Origin: 20CM-2-65-7 sp963830455
GTDB taxonomy: Bacteria > Gemmatimonadota > Gemmatimonadetes > Gemmatimonadales > GWC2-71-9
Length of the DNA: 64,000 nt
Assembly (NCBI GenBank): GCA_963830455.1
Contig: CAWHMT010000002.1
Coordinates: 310,001-374,000 of the forward strand
Direction of reading: 5' to 3'
Shown: one piece after another, positions 35,701 through 43,670 of the stretch
Numbering within the stretch: position 1 is the first letter of the stretch
How the letters are laid out: each line of letters begins with the position of its first letter
Notes under the pieces: generated by a model
What the model saw: only the letters and a program-made list of their open reading frames with translations
What the model was told of the DNA's origin: nothing
Database searches by the model: none
Position numbers and translations under genes: made by a program

Positions 35701-36090
35701 GTGAATCCATTCTATCATCGGATCTACCGCGTGGTCCGTCACATCCCCAAGGGACGGGTGGCGACGTACGGCATCATCGCGCGGTTGGCGGGGCGGCCCG
35801 GCGCGGCGCGCACGGTCGGCTGGGCACTCTCGGCACTTCCCGAAGACAACGACGTTCCGTGGTGGCGCGTGATCAACGCGGCGGGCCGGATTTCATTCTC
35901 CGGTCAGGATCACAGCGCCGTGCTGCAACGGGCGCTGTTGCTCCGGGAAGGCGTGCGCTTCGCACCCGGCGGAGCGGTGAGTCTCTCGACCTTCGGGTGG
36001 CCGTCCGAGGCCTACGACAGCGCCGTCGCTTCCCACAAGCGCGCCGCTTCGACGCGGAGATCGCGCAGGTTGAAAGGCTTGCGCACGTAA
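35701..36090 (+). CDS. Alkyltransferase-like protein (MGMT fold without active cysteine)
   Basis: A 129-residue protein with the MGMT DNA-binding domain: IYRVVRHIPKGRVATYGIIARLAGRPGAAR, then NDVPWWRVINAAGRIS. In true methyltransferases this loop is PCHR with the reactive cysteine; here it is PWWR, as in Atl1/YbaZ alkyltransferase-like proteins, which bind O6-alkylguanine and recruit nucleotide excision repair. The GTG start lies 14 nt after the Nudix stop. The C-terminal tail (about 25 basic residues) overlaps the 3' end of the convergent kinase gene by 79 nt. Confidence 0.85.
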   Translation: MNPFYHRIYRVVRHIPKGRVATYGIIARLAGRPGAARTVGWALSALPEDNDVPWWRVINAAGRISFSGQDHSAVLQRALLLREGVRFAPGGAVSLSTFGWPSEAYDSAVASHKRAASTRRSRRLKGLRT

Positions 36091-38177
36091 CGCACGCCGA
36101 GACGCGCGAGCGTCTCCTCTGTCGAAGGTCGCACGTCGCCCGTGGCGACGATGATCCGTTCGCGCAACGCCGGCAGTCTCGTCACCAGCTCCTCCGCCAG
36201 CAGCGTCCCACGCTTTCCCGGCGCCATCGCGCGCGCGTCGGTGATCACCAGATCGAAGCCGCCCCGCAGCGCCAGATCGAGTGCGTGCTGGGGGTCGCCC
36301 GCCACTTCCACGTCATGCCCATCGCGCGCGAACAGCGCCTTGATGGTGCGCTGCACGGCGGGATCGGCGTCGACCAGGAGAATCGTGCGTTTCACGGCCG
36401 GCGGCGCGTCGGGCAATGGCGTGCCGTGGACCGGCGTCAGCGCCGGGCGCGCGGCATCGGCCGGTGCCGGTGGCAGGTCGACCCGGAATTCGGCCCCGCC
36501 GCGAGGATTGCGCGGCTCGATCGTGATCTGCCCGCCGTGGCTCTCGACGATGGAGTAGGTGATGGAAAGGCCCAGTCCCGTGCCTTTTCCGGGCTCTTTG
36601 GTGGTGAAGAACGGCGTGAACACGCTTTGCAGCACTTCATCGGGGATGCCGGGACCGGTGTCGGCCACGCGCAGATGCACCTGGCCATCGTACCAGGTCG
36701 AGACCGAGATCTCGCGGGCGCGCTCGCGCGGATTCTCCGCGACCGCCTGGGCGGCGTTCGTGACGAGATTGAGCACCACCTGCTGCAGCCCGTGCCGGTC
36801 ACCGAGGACCTCGGGAAGCGCTCCGCTCAGCTCGCGCTCGACCGAGATCTCCTTGAGCTTGAGGTCGTAGGTCATCAGCGACAGCGTCCGCCGGATGACG
36901 TCGTTCAAATCCACGGGCACGCGCTCGCTTGAGCCCTTGCGCGCGAAGGTGAGCAGGTTGCGCACGATACGGCCCGCGCGCTCGGCCTGCTCGTGAATGA
37001 CCTGCAGGTGTCCGCGATCCTTCTTGCCCAGCTCCTTTTGCTCGAGCAGGAACTCGGAGAGGCCCGTGATCGAGGTGAGCGGGTTGTTCAGCTCGTGCGC
37101 CACACCGGACACCAGCTGGCCGACCGCCGCAAGCTTCTCGCTCTGCAGCAGCTGGGTTTCGAGTGCCTGCTGCTCCGTCACGTCTTCGACCATCACCACG
37201 ATGCTCTGCTCCGTGGTCGCGCCGGGGATGCGCGCGGCATTGATCCGCACGGAGCGCTTGAGCCGCTCGGAGCGGGCGATCAGCGGAGCAGGGCGGTCCC
37301 CGCGCCGGGTGGCCGCCAGCAGCTCCAGGAGCGCGTGCGGCTTGCCTAGCAGCGCATCGCCCAGCGGCGTCCCGACCACGTTCGGCAGCGGTATGCCGAG
37401 CAGGCTCGCCATGGCGCGATTCGAGCGGCGCACGCGCCCTTCATCGTCCACGACCGCAATGCCTTCGCTGAGCGCGTCGAACGCCGTCTCCCACTGCTCC
37501 TTCGCGCGTCGGACCATCTCGAAGAAGCGTGCGTTCGCGATCACGACGGCCGCGTGGGTCGCGAGCGTCGACAGCAGGCGGATATCCTCCGGGACGAACC
37601 CGCCTTCACGCGGATCGGTGATGACGAGGGTGCCGATCACGGTACCGTGCGAGCGCAACGGGACCGCCGCCGCGGCGGCCGCCTCCACGCCGCTCGTGAT
37701 AACGGTGGGCTCGACCCCAGCAGCGGTTCCGGGGGAGTTCCGCACCAGCTCGACGTGCTCGTGCGCCGTGGAGCGGGCCACGAGGCCGGGATCGTCTGCG
37801 GGAATCCGCTGCCCACGCAGCCCGCTGAGCGTGCCTTCAGCGGCGGCAACGAACAGGGGATCGGACGCGGCGTCCCCCACCAGAGCCAGCAGGGCCCCCT
37901 GAGCGTCGAGGAACCGCACCGCATAGCGCACGACCTGTTCGACGATCCGGTCCAACTCGAGCGAGTCGGACAGCACATAGGACAGCTCTTGGAGGGAGAA
38001 CAGCTCCGACAGCCGGCGATTGAGCTCCTCGGCCGCCCGGCGGCGCTCTCGCTCGGTGCGGACGAGTCGGGCGCGCAGCCCCCAGATCACCGCACCGGCC
38101 GTAATCACGACCAGCGCAAGCATTGCGCCCACCACCGGCCACTGCGTCAGGGCATTCACGATCCGCCAGTTTAACAT
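36012..38177 (-). CDS. Membrane-anchored hybrid sensor histidine kinase (GAF-PAS-HisKA-HATPase-REC)
   Basis: A 721-residue protein. One transmembrane helix (about 14-33), a coiled coil, a GAF domain (about 60-220), a PAS domain (about 230-335), HisKA with the phospho-histidine in VSGVAHELNNPLTSITG, HATPase with LNLVTNAAQAVAENP, VADTGPGIPDE and GKGTGLGLSITYSIV, and a C-terminal receiver with ILLVDADPAVQRT, LVITDARAMAP and VRKPFNLRDL. It could pass phosphate to the HD-GYP regulator or the PilB-receiver fusion; neither is proven. The start codon lies just after an AT-rich divergent promoter region. Confidence 0.92.
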   Translation of the reverse strand: MLNWRIVNALTQWPVVGAMLALVVITAGAVIWGLRARLVRTERERRRAAEELNRRLSELFSLQELSYVLSDSLELDRIVEQVVRYAVRFLDAQGALLALVGDAASDPLFVAAAEGTLSGLRGQRIPADDPGLVARSTAHEHVELVRNSPGTAAGVEPTVITSGVEAAAAAAVPLRSHGTVIGTLVITDPREGGFVPEDIRLLSTLATHAAVVIANARFFEMVRRAKEQWETAFDALSEGIAVVDDEGRVRRSNRAMASLLGIPLPNVVGTPLGDALLGKPHALLELLAATRRGDRPAPLIARSERLKRSVRINAARIPGATTEQSIVVMVEDVTEQQALETQLLQSEKLAAVGQLVSGVAHELNNPLTSITGLSEFLLEQKELGKKDRGHLQVIHEQAERAGRIVRNLLTFARKGSSERVPVDLNDVIRRTLSLMTYDLKLKEISVERELSGALPEVLGDRHGLQQVVLNLVTNAAQAVAENPRERAREISVSTWYDGQVHLRVADTGPGIPDEVLQSVFTPFFTTKEPGKGTGLGLSITYSIVESHGGQITIEPRNPRGGAEFRVDLPPAPADAARPALTPVHGTPLPDAPPAVKRTILLVDADPAVQRTIKALFARDGHDVEVAGDPQHALDLALRGGFDLVITDARAMAPGKRGTLLAEELVTRLPALRERIIVATGDVRPSTEETLARLGVRYVRKPFNLRDLRVEAARLWEATALS

Positions 38178-38181
38178 CTAC

Positions 38182-38209
38182 TTGCCCGGTTATTTCCGAC
38201 AAATATATT
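38182..38209 (+). promoter_or_regulatory. Candidate sigma-70 promoter in AT-rich divergent region
   Basis: TTGCCC (38182-38187) and TATATT (38204-38209) are 16 nt apart in the only clearly AT-rich gap of the region, between the kinase gene (minus) and the ApbE-like lipoprotein gene (plus, start 38331). A minus-strand promoter for the kinase probably overlaps it, but I could not place it with certainty. Confidence 0.35.
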
Positions 38210-38330
38210 CGTGTATCCCACTCGCAACCGAATCCCAAGCTCATCCCACGGAAGCAACAACATGCTGCATCGCAGTTTGTATGTGTGACACGAACCACCC
38301 ATTCTCGTCCTCCGCGAGCTGTTTCCCGGC

Positions 38331-39008
38331 GTGAAGCACCTCTCGCTCCCATTCATCGCGGCGCTCGCCGCCTGTAGCGCCGGTCCAGACACGACGACAA
38401 CCGCCGCCACATGGCAGATGGTGGGGTCGACCGTAAGCGTGGCTGCGTGGTCGAAAGACTCGGTCGCGCTGCAATCGGCAATCGCGCGCTTGCGTGACTC
38501 AACGCGCTCGACGGACACAACGACCATTCGCCGTGCGCTGCGTCAAGCCTGGGCCGCGGAACGCGGTGAGTTATCGCTGCATCTCGAATGGCGCGACGTG
38601 GTGGACAGCTACGTGCTCGACCAGGCTCTGCCGGTGCTCGGCGCGACCGCGGATAGCGCGCTGATCGATCTCGGCGGCCTCTTCCTGTGGCTGGGCCCGG
38701 CGACTAGGCGTCCGGTCGGCATCACGGACCCCGGCAACGCGCTGGATCCGGTGGCCCAGGTGGAGCTGCGCGCCGGGGCCGTCAGCACGGTCTCAGGGCG
38801 GGGCGAGCGGCGCTCGGTCACGGTGCTCGCGCCCACAGCCTTCAAAGCCTCAGCGTGGGCGAGTGCGCTGTTTTCCCTGGGTTGCGACAAGGCATTAGCG
38901 CTGGCGGTGCGCCGAGGTGTCAGCGTGGTGTGCGCGGACTCGGCGGGGGTACGCTGGAGTCCGGAGCTACAGAATCGCGTCGTACTTCCCCTTGGGCGCG
39001 CGCCTTGA
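38331..39008 (+). CDS. ApbE-like lipoprotein, reduced
   Basis: A 225-residue protein with a lipoprotein signal (MKHLSLPFIAALAACSAG; lipobox LAAC). The body resembles the second half of FAD:protein FMN transferases: SALIDLGGLFLWLG, RRPVGITDPGNALDP, AVSTVSGRGERR, and SVTVLAPTAFKASAWASALFSLG. It is about 100 residues short of a full ApbE and lacks the clear DxxGxxKG segment and metal ligands I would expect. It may be a divergent flavinyltransferase or an inactive relative. Its 3' end overlaps the convergent gene by 89 nt. Confidence 0.55.
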   Translation: MKHLSLPFIAALAACSAGPDTTTTAATWQMVGSTVSVAAWSKDSVALQSAIARLRDSTRSTDTTTIRRALRQAWAAERGELSLHLEWRDVVDSYVLDQALPVLGATADSALIDLGGLFLWLGPATRRPVGITDPGNALDPVAQVELRAGAVSTVSGRGERRSVTVLAPTAFKASAWASALFSLGCDKALALAVRRGVSVVCADSAGVRWSPELQNRVVLPLGRAP

Positions 39009-39600
39009 CCCGGGCGCGCTCCTGATCGAGCAGCCGGATCGAGCGAACCCACGCGGCGCTAGACAGTCCCAGGTACTGCACGAGCATATCCTCGCGCACG
39101 GCGATCCCAGGCTCGAAGAGAAAGATCGCGGCCGCCTGCTGCCGTGCCTCGAGCTGGAACGAGCTCCACGTGGGAGATAGCGGCACGATGCCGACCGGCC
39201 GAAACAGGCGGCCGCGGCTCGTGATGTTGAGGTCTTCCGGATTGAACCGCGCCTGCCCGACGACGCCTAGGAACGTCACCATGACCAGCGTGGGATGATC
39301 AGTGCCGCCGCGCTGCGCCGCCTCCTGGATGTCGAGCGCGCGGCTCTGCATGAGCTGGATCAGCGAGCGATACGTGTCGGGCGTGAGCAGCCGGATAACC
39401 TGGTCCTCCAGCGGCAGCACCTGGATCTCGACCGTGCCGGTCGAAAAGCGCACGGTGATGTCGTCGCGGCGGAGGGTGCCGTAGCCGGTCGGGATGGTAT
39501 CCTGCGCGGCTAGGCGGTTAGACGGTTCGACGGTTAGCAAAACCGACGCTAGTAACGCTGCCCTAACCGCCCAACCGTCTAACCGTCCAACCGCTTTCAT
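38920..39600 (-). CDS. Secreted protein of unknown function; signal peptide encoded by a repeat array
   Basis: A 226-residue protein. Residues 1-33 form a plausible signal peptide (n-region KAVGRLDGWAVR, h-region AALLASVLLTV, cleavage after RLAA). This stretch is encoded by array C2, so both flanks of the hydrophobic core come from the cggttag word in opposite orientation. The mature part (DTIPTGYGTLRRDDITVRF, EDQVIRLLTPDTYRSLIQ) is not a family I recognise; the tail is Pro/Ser/Arg-rich. The ATG overlaps the engB stop (ATGA), so it is the last gene of the tig-clpP-clpX-engB operon. Confidence 0.72.
   Translation of the reverse strand: MKAVGRLDGWAVRAALLASVLLTVEPSNRLAAQDTIPTGYGTLRRDDITVRFSTGTVEIQVLPLEDQVIRLLTPDTYRSLIQLMQSRALDIQEAAQRGGTDHPTLVMVTFLGVVGQARFNPEDLNITSRGRLFRPVGIVPLSPTWSSFQLEARQQAAAIFLFEPGIAVREDMLVQYLGLSSAAWVRSIRLLDQERARVKARAQGEVRRDSVAPDSSVPPPSPRTPR
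39509..39594. repeat. Inverted array, word cggttag (array C2), used as coding sequence
   Basis: Plus-strand left half 39509-39540 (taggcggttagacggttc words) and right half 39562-39594 (cctaaccgcccaaccgtc words), with a ~21-nt middle. Read on the minus strand it encodes residues 2-32 of the secreted unknown. It is related to arrays C1 and C3. Confidence 0.85.
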
Positions 39601-40175
39601 GAGCCTCCCTTCACCAGGCCCTCAATCGCTTCTTGCAGCTCCGCAATCCCCGCGCGCGTCACAGCGCTCGTCACGACGACCTGGTCCTCCGGCAGCTCCA
39701 GCTCCTCGCGCAGCTCGCGTTCCCTGATCGGTCGCTCATTTGCGGAAAGCTTATCCGCCTTGGTGAGCGCCGCGAGCACGTGCGTTTGCCCCTCCACGAG
39801 CGTTTCCTGCATCGCACGGTCGTCGGCCGATGGCGAGTGGCGGATGTCCAGCAGCCAGACCACCCCGCGCAGCCACTCGCGCCGCAGCGCGTGCTTGAGC
39901 AGGCCGCGGAAGGCCGCGCGCTGTGCCTTGCCCGCTCGAGCATAACCATACCCGGGTAGATCGAGGAAGTAGTACGAAGTAGCAATACGGAAAACGTTGA
40001 GTGCTCTGGTCTTTCCCGGAGTCCCTGACGTCTTGGCGATCCGCTGTCCCACCAGCGCATTGAGCAGCGACGACTTGCCGACATTGGAGCGGCCGAGAAA
40101 CGCGACTTCGGGGAGTGGGGGATCGAGCAGCGCATCGGCCCTGGGAAACGAGCCGATGTAGGTCGGGTCGGTCAG
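39597..40175 (-). CDS. engB: Ribosome-biogenesis GTPase EngB/YihA, apparent CTG start
   Basis: The frame encodes PEVAFLGRSNVGKSSLLNAL (G1), TSGTPGKTRALN (G2), FLDLPGYGYAR (G3), LTKADKLS (G4) and VVTSAVTRAG (G5), a complete EngB of 192 residues when read from a CTG at 40175. No ATG, GTG or TTG lies upstream of the G1 motif in this frame; the first conventional start (GTG, 40052) would delete G1. The CTG sits in a CTGA overlap with the clpX stop, matching the GTGA and ATGA junctions of its neighbours. It acts in 50S subunit assembly. Confidence 0.85.
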   Translation of the reverse strand: MTDPTYIGSFPRADALLDPPLPEVAFLGRSNVGKSSLLNALVGQRIAKTSGTPGKTRALNVFRIATSYYFLDLPGYGYARAGKAQRAAFRGLLKHALRREWLRGVVWLLDIRHSPSADDRAMQETLVEGQTHVLAALTKADKLSANERPIRERELREELELPEDQVVVTSAVTRAGIAELQEAIEGLVKGGS

Positions 40176-41422
40176 GCTTCTTTCTTCTGGCGGGGACGCT
40201 CAGTCACGAGCAGCGGCGCGCGGCCGGACGTGACGCACTCGGCGGTGATCGCCACCTCGCGCACGTCGTCGCGGCTCGGCAGCTCGAACATGATCTCCGT
40301 CATCATCTCTTCGAGAATGGCGCGCAGTCCTCTGGCGCCCGTGCCGCGCTTCATCGCCTTGGCTGCGATCGCCTTCAACGCTTCCTTCTCGATCGTCAGG
40401 CGCACGTCCTCGAGGTCGAACAGTTTCTGATACTGCTTGGCGAGGGCGTTCTTCGGCTCGGTGAGGATCTTGATCAGCGCATCCTCGTCGAGCGCGTCGA
40501 GCGGCACCGTGACCGGGAGGCGGCCCACCAGCTCGGGGATCAGCCCGTAGCGGAGCAAATCGTCCGGCTCCACGTCGCCGAACGGGTTTTTCTTGACCTT
40601 GGCCGCGACGCCCGCGACCACCTCTTCCTTGGTGAAGCCGATCTGCCGCCGGCCGGTGCGGGACTCGATGATCTTCTCGAGCCCGTCGAACGCGCCGCCG
40701 CAGATGAAGAGGATGTCCTTGGTATTCACCTGAATGTATTCCTGCTGCGGGTGCTTGCGCCCGCCCTGCGGGGGCACGCTGGCGACCGTGCCTTCCAGGA
40801 TCTTGAGCAGCGCCTGCTGTACGCCTTCGCCCGAGACGTCGCGCGTAATGCTGGGGTTCTCGGATTTGCGCGCGATCTTGTCGATCTCGTCGATATAGAC
40901 GATGCCCCGTTCGGCCTCGGAAACGTTGAAATCAGCAGCCTGCAGCAGGCGCACGAGAATATTTTCCACGTCCTCACCGACGTAGCCGGCCTCGGTGAGC
41001 GTGGTCGCGTCGGCAATCGTGAACGGCACGTCCAGGATGCGGGCCAGCGTCTGGGCGAGCAGCGTCTTGCCGACACCCGTCGGGCCGATCAGCAGGATGT
41101 TGCTCTTGTCGAGCTCCACCTCGTTGTCACGGCCCGAGTGGGAATTGATGCGTTTGTAATGATTGTAGACGGCAACGGCGAGGGTCTTCTTGGCGCGGTC
41201 CTGCCCGATCACGTATTGGTCCAGCACATCCTTGATTTCGGCAGGCGTGGGGACCTGCGTGATCGCTTCGGCGACTTCCCGCTCCTCATCCTCCGCCAGA
41301 ATCTCGTTGCAGAGCGCGATGCACTCGTTACAAATGTAGACCGACGGCCCGGAGATGAATTTCCGGACCGAGTCCTTGGATTTGCCGCAAAAGGAGCAGC
41401 GGAGGTGCTTGTCGTGCGACAT
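40172..41422 (-). CDS. clpX: ClpX, ATP-dependent unfoldase of ClpXP
   Basis: A 416-residue AAA+ protein. The N-terminal zinc-binding domain has CSFCGKSKDSVRKF and YICNECI; Walker A is LLIGPTGVGKTLLAQ; Walker B is GIVYIDEIDKIARK; the ClpP-binding IGF loop reads RQIGFTKEE; sensor II is GTGARGLRAILEE. It unfolds tagged proteins and feeds ClpP, encoded 41 nt upstream. The gap to clpP carries no clear terminator, so the operon continues. The stop is inside the CTGA junction with engB. Confidence 0.97.
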   Translation of the reverse strand: MSHDKHLRCSFCGKSKDSVRKFISGPSVYICNECIALCNEILAEDEEREVAEAITQVPTPAEIKDVLDQYVIGQDRAKKTLAVAVYNHYKRINSHSGRDNEVELDKSNILLIGPTGVGKTLLAQTLARILDVPFTIADATTLTEAGYVGEDVENILVRLLQAADFNVSEAERGIVYIDEIDKIARKSENPSITRDVSGEGVQQALLKILEGTVASVPPQGGRKHPQQEYIQVNTKDILFICGGAFDGLEKIIESRTGRRQIGFTKEEVVAGVAAKVKKNPFGDVEPDDLLRYGLIPELVGRLPVTVPLDALDEDALIKILTEPKNALAKQYQKLFDLEDVRLTIEKEALKAIAAKAMKRGTGARGLRAILEEMMTEIMFELPSRDDVREVAITAECVTSGRAPLLVTERPRQKKEA

Positions 41423-41463
41423 CGTGTCTTAGTATGGGAAGGCGCTTCTAGCGGCGCAAGGGA

Positions 41464-42096
41464 TCACTTCTTGCCCTTCCCGTCTTCCTTGATTTCCTCG
41501 TAGTTCGAAATGACGTGGTCGATCAGTCCATAGTCTTTCGCTTCTTCTGCCGACATGAAGCGATCCCGGTCCATGTCCTTCTCGATCTGATCGACGATCT
41601 TCCCCGTGTGCTTGGCGTATAGCTCATTCAGCTTACGCCGCAGGAACAGGATCTCCCTGGCCTGGATCTCGATGTCGGAGGCGGTGCCCTGCGTGCCGCC
41701 CGACGGCTGATGCATCATGATGCGCGCGTGGGGTAACGCTGACCGCTTGCCTTTGCGGCCCGCCGCGAGCAGGAACGAGCCCATCGAGGCCGCCATGCCC
41801 ATGCAGATCGTATTCACCGGCGCGCGCAGGAACTGTACCGTGTCGTAGATCGCCATGCCCGACGACACGATGCCACCCGGCGAGTTGATGTACAGATAGA
41901 TGTCCCGCTCGGGATTGTCGGCATCCAGGAACAGCAGCTGGGCGATGATGATGTTGGCGACGTCGTCGTTGATGGCGCTGCCGAGGAACACGATGCGGTC
42001 CATCAGCAAGCGGCTGAAGATGTCGTAGGTGCGCTCGCCCCGGCTCGAGCGCTCGATGATGTACGGCGGATAGATGTGGCTTTCGTTCTTCGTCAC
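41464..42096 (-). CDS. clpP: ClpP, ATP-dependent Clp protease proteolytic subunit
   Basis: A 210-residue serine protease. The catalytic serine lies in ICMGMAASMGSFLLAAG, histidine in HARIMMHQPSGG, and aspartate in KDMDRDRFMSAEEAKDYGL. YINSPGGIVSSGMAIYDT is the oxyanion-region signature. It forms the tetradecameric chamber for ClpX. The GTG start overlaps the tig stop (GTGA). Confidence 0.97.
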   Translation of the reverse strand: MTKNESHIYPPYIIERSSRGERTYDIFSRLLMDRIVFLGSAINDDVANIIIAQLLFLDADNPERDIYLYINSPGGIVSSGMAIYDTVQFLRAPVNTICMGMAASMGSFLLAAGRKGKRSALPHARIMMHQPSGGTQGTASDIEIQAREILFLRRKLNELYAKHTGKIVDQIEKDMDRDRFMSAEEAKDYGLIDHVISNYEEIKEDGKGKK

Positions 42097-43340
42097 GCTG
42101 GCTCCACGGTGGACTGCGACAGGAGATAAGTGAATACCTTCTCCTCGGTGATGCTCCGCGCGACATCACGGAGCCGCTTGGCCTTTTCCAGCGACGCGTA
42201 CAGCTCGGCCGCCTTCATGCCGCGCCGTTCGGCGAGCTGCTGAATCTTCTCGTCCAGCTCGGCTTCGGTGGCGCGCAGGTTCTGGGATTCGACGACGTGG
42301 TCGAGCACGAGATCGCGCTTCACCTGCGACTCGGCGACGGTGTGGAACTCTTGCGCGAACTGCTGCCAGCGCTCCTCCGGGACCTCGTACGCCTGGGCGT
42401 ACATGCCGAGCACGCGCTCGACCAGCGGCCGCGGCGCGACCACGTTGTTTGCCTCGATGATCTGCTGCACCAGGTCGCCGCGCATCTTGGCGTCGGCGTC
42501 CCGCTCGGCTTCTTTGGTCAGATCCGCCGTCACGGCCGTCCGCAGCGCGTCCAGCGACTCGAAGTCGCCGGTCTCGCGCGCGAACGCGTCGTCCAGGGCC
42601 GGCAGCTCCTGCCGCTTCACCTCGCGCAGCGTGATCTTGACGTCGCGCGTCTGACCGCGCTTGGCCTCCTCGGCGAAATCGTCGGGAAAGCGGACGGTGG
42701 CCTCGACCGATTCGCCGGGCGTGAGGCTCATGATGCGCTCTTCCACGTCTGGAATCGCGCGGCCTTCGCCGAGCACGAACTGGTAGGGCTGCGGATCCTT
42801 GTCCGCGCCGTGCTCGCGCGTCGCGATGATGACGTCCACGAGATCCTTCGGCTTCGGTTTCTCGCCCGCCACCGGCGTCCACGGCGCGCGCTGCTCGCGC
42901 AGGGCATTGAGCTGCGTATCCACCTGCGCCGCCGTCACGGCCGGCACGGTGCGCGTGAGGCGGAAGCCGCCCAGACGCTGCAGCTTCAGCTCGGGCTTCA
43001 GCTCGACGTGGAACTCGAACGTGACCGGAGCGCCCTCTTCCCACTTCAGGTTGTGGATGTGGGGATCGGCGATCGGCTTCAGCTCTTCCTGCTTCTGCGC
43101 GACGCGCCAGCTCTCCTGCACCAGCTCGCGGAGCGTCTCCTGCCGGATGTCGTCGGCAAATTTCTTCCGGACCACGGCCGCCGGGGCTTTCCCCTGGCGG
43201 AAGCCGGGCAGGCGGGCGCGCTGCTGGTAGACCTTGGTCGCGCGCTCCTCGGCCGCCTTCACGTTGTCGGGGGGGATGGTGACTTCAAGCGACGCCTCCC
43301 CAGGTTCAGCACGGGTCTTCTTTACAAGAATCTCGGGCAT
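42093..43340 (-). CDS. tig: Trigger factor (ribosome-associated chaperone / PPIase)
   Basis: A 415-residue protein. The N-terminal ribosome-binding domain ends with LPGFRQGKAPAAVVRKKFAD (signature GFRxGKxP). The middle FKBP-like domain is seen in VEATVRFPDDFAEEAKRGQ and the C-terminal helical arms in the Glu-rich remainder. I took the ATG at 43340 (MPEILVKKTRAEPGEASLEV), where the family begins, over an in-frame ATG at 43394. It leads the tig-clpP-clpX-engB operon, a classical order. I see no Shine-Dalgarno sequence at this start. Confidence 0.95.
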   Translation of the reverse strand: MPEILVKKTRAEPGEASLEVTIPPDNVKAAEERATKVYQQRARLPGFRQGKAPAAVVRKKFADDIRQETLRELVQESWRVAQKQEELKPIADPHIHNLKWEEGAPVTFEFHVELKPELKLQRLGGFRLTRTVPAVTAAQVDTQLNALREQRAPWTPVAGEKPKPKDLVDVIIATREHGADKDPQPYQFVLGEGRAIPDVEERIMSLTPGESVEATVRFPDDFAEEAKRGQTRDVKITLREVKRQELPALDDAFARETGDFESLDALRTAVTADLTKEAERDADAKMRGDLVQQIIEANNVVAPRPLVERVLGMYAQAYEVPEERWQQFAQEFHTVAESQVKRDLVLDHVVESQNLRATEAELDEKIQQLAERRGMKAAELYASLEKAKRLRDVARSITEEKVFTYLLSQSTVEPA

Positions 43341-43389
43341 GTGGGGAATAAATCTAACTACTAGGGAAGAGGGACGAGTGCGGAGGACA

Positions 43390-43498
43390 TGCAAAAACTA
43401 GATGTACAGACGCACCGCGGGATTCCGTTAGCAGTCAACCGGACAACCCGTAACCTCAAGACCGTGGCCCGCGGTGCGTCTGTTGCCTAGTCTTTGCA
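43390..43498. ncRNA. 109-nt rod-like structured element, candidate small RNA
   Basis: An outer stem of 12 bp (tgcaaaaactag, 43390-43401, with ctagtctttgca, 43487-43498, one G-U or A-C mismatch depending on strand). Inside it, across a short internal loop, is a perfect 15-bp stem (43407-43421 with 43468-43482). The 46-nt apical part holds a smaller hairpin (ccgtt...aaccgg). No open frame fits. It lies between tig and tRNA-Leu, so it could be a small RNA, a tRNA-trailer terminator or a MITE-like element. The strand is unresolved; minus is slightly favoured by a TTTTT in the outer arm. Confidence 0.45.
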
Positions 43499-43520
43499 GG
43501 TCCGTGCTTTGTTGTTCGTA

Positions 43521-43602
43521 TGCGACCGGAGGGACTCGAACCCCCACGGGTTGCCCCACCAGCTCCTAAGGCTGGCGCGTCTGCCAGTTCCGCCACGGTC
43601 GC
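43521..43602 (-). tRNA. tRNA-Leu (anticodon TAG)
   Basis: Read on the minus strand the ends pair perfectly over 7 bp (GCGACCG / CGGTCGC). The D arm contains AACTGGCAGACG; the anticodon stem-loop is CCAGC-CTTAGGA-GCTGG, giving anticodon TAG; a long variable arm (TGGGGCAACCC) marks a class II tRNA; the T arm contains GGTTCGAGTCC. The 3' CCA is not encoded. The length of 82 nt is normal for tRNA-Leu. Confidence 0.95.
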
Positions 43603-43670
43603 GAACGCCCGAAGCAATTTACGCTTCTCGGGGTTTTAATGTTGTCCCTCACCACCTAGGGGAGTGCTGC

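Noticed and set aside
43425..43460. Second tRNA (Ser-like, gactgct loop) in the head of the rod structure
   Set aside because: The loop looks like an anticodon loop, but no acceptor, D or T arm can be formed around it.
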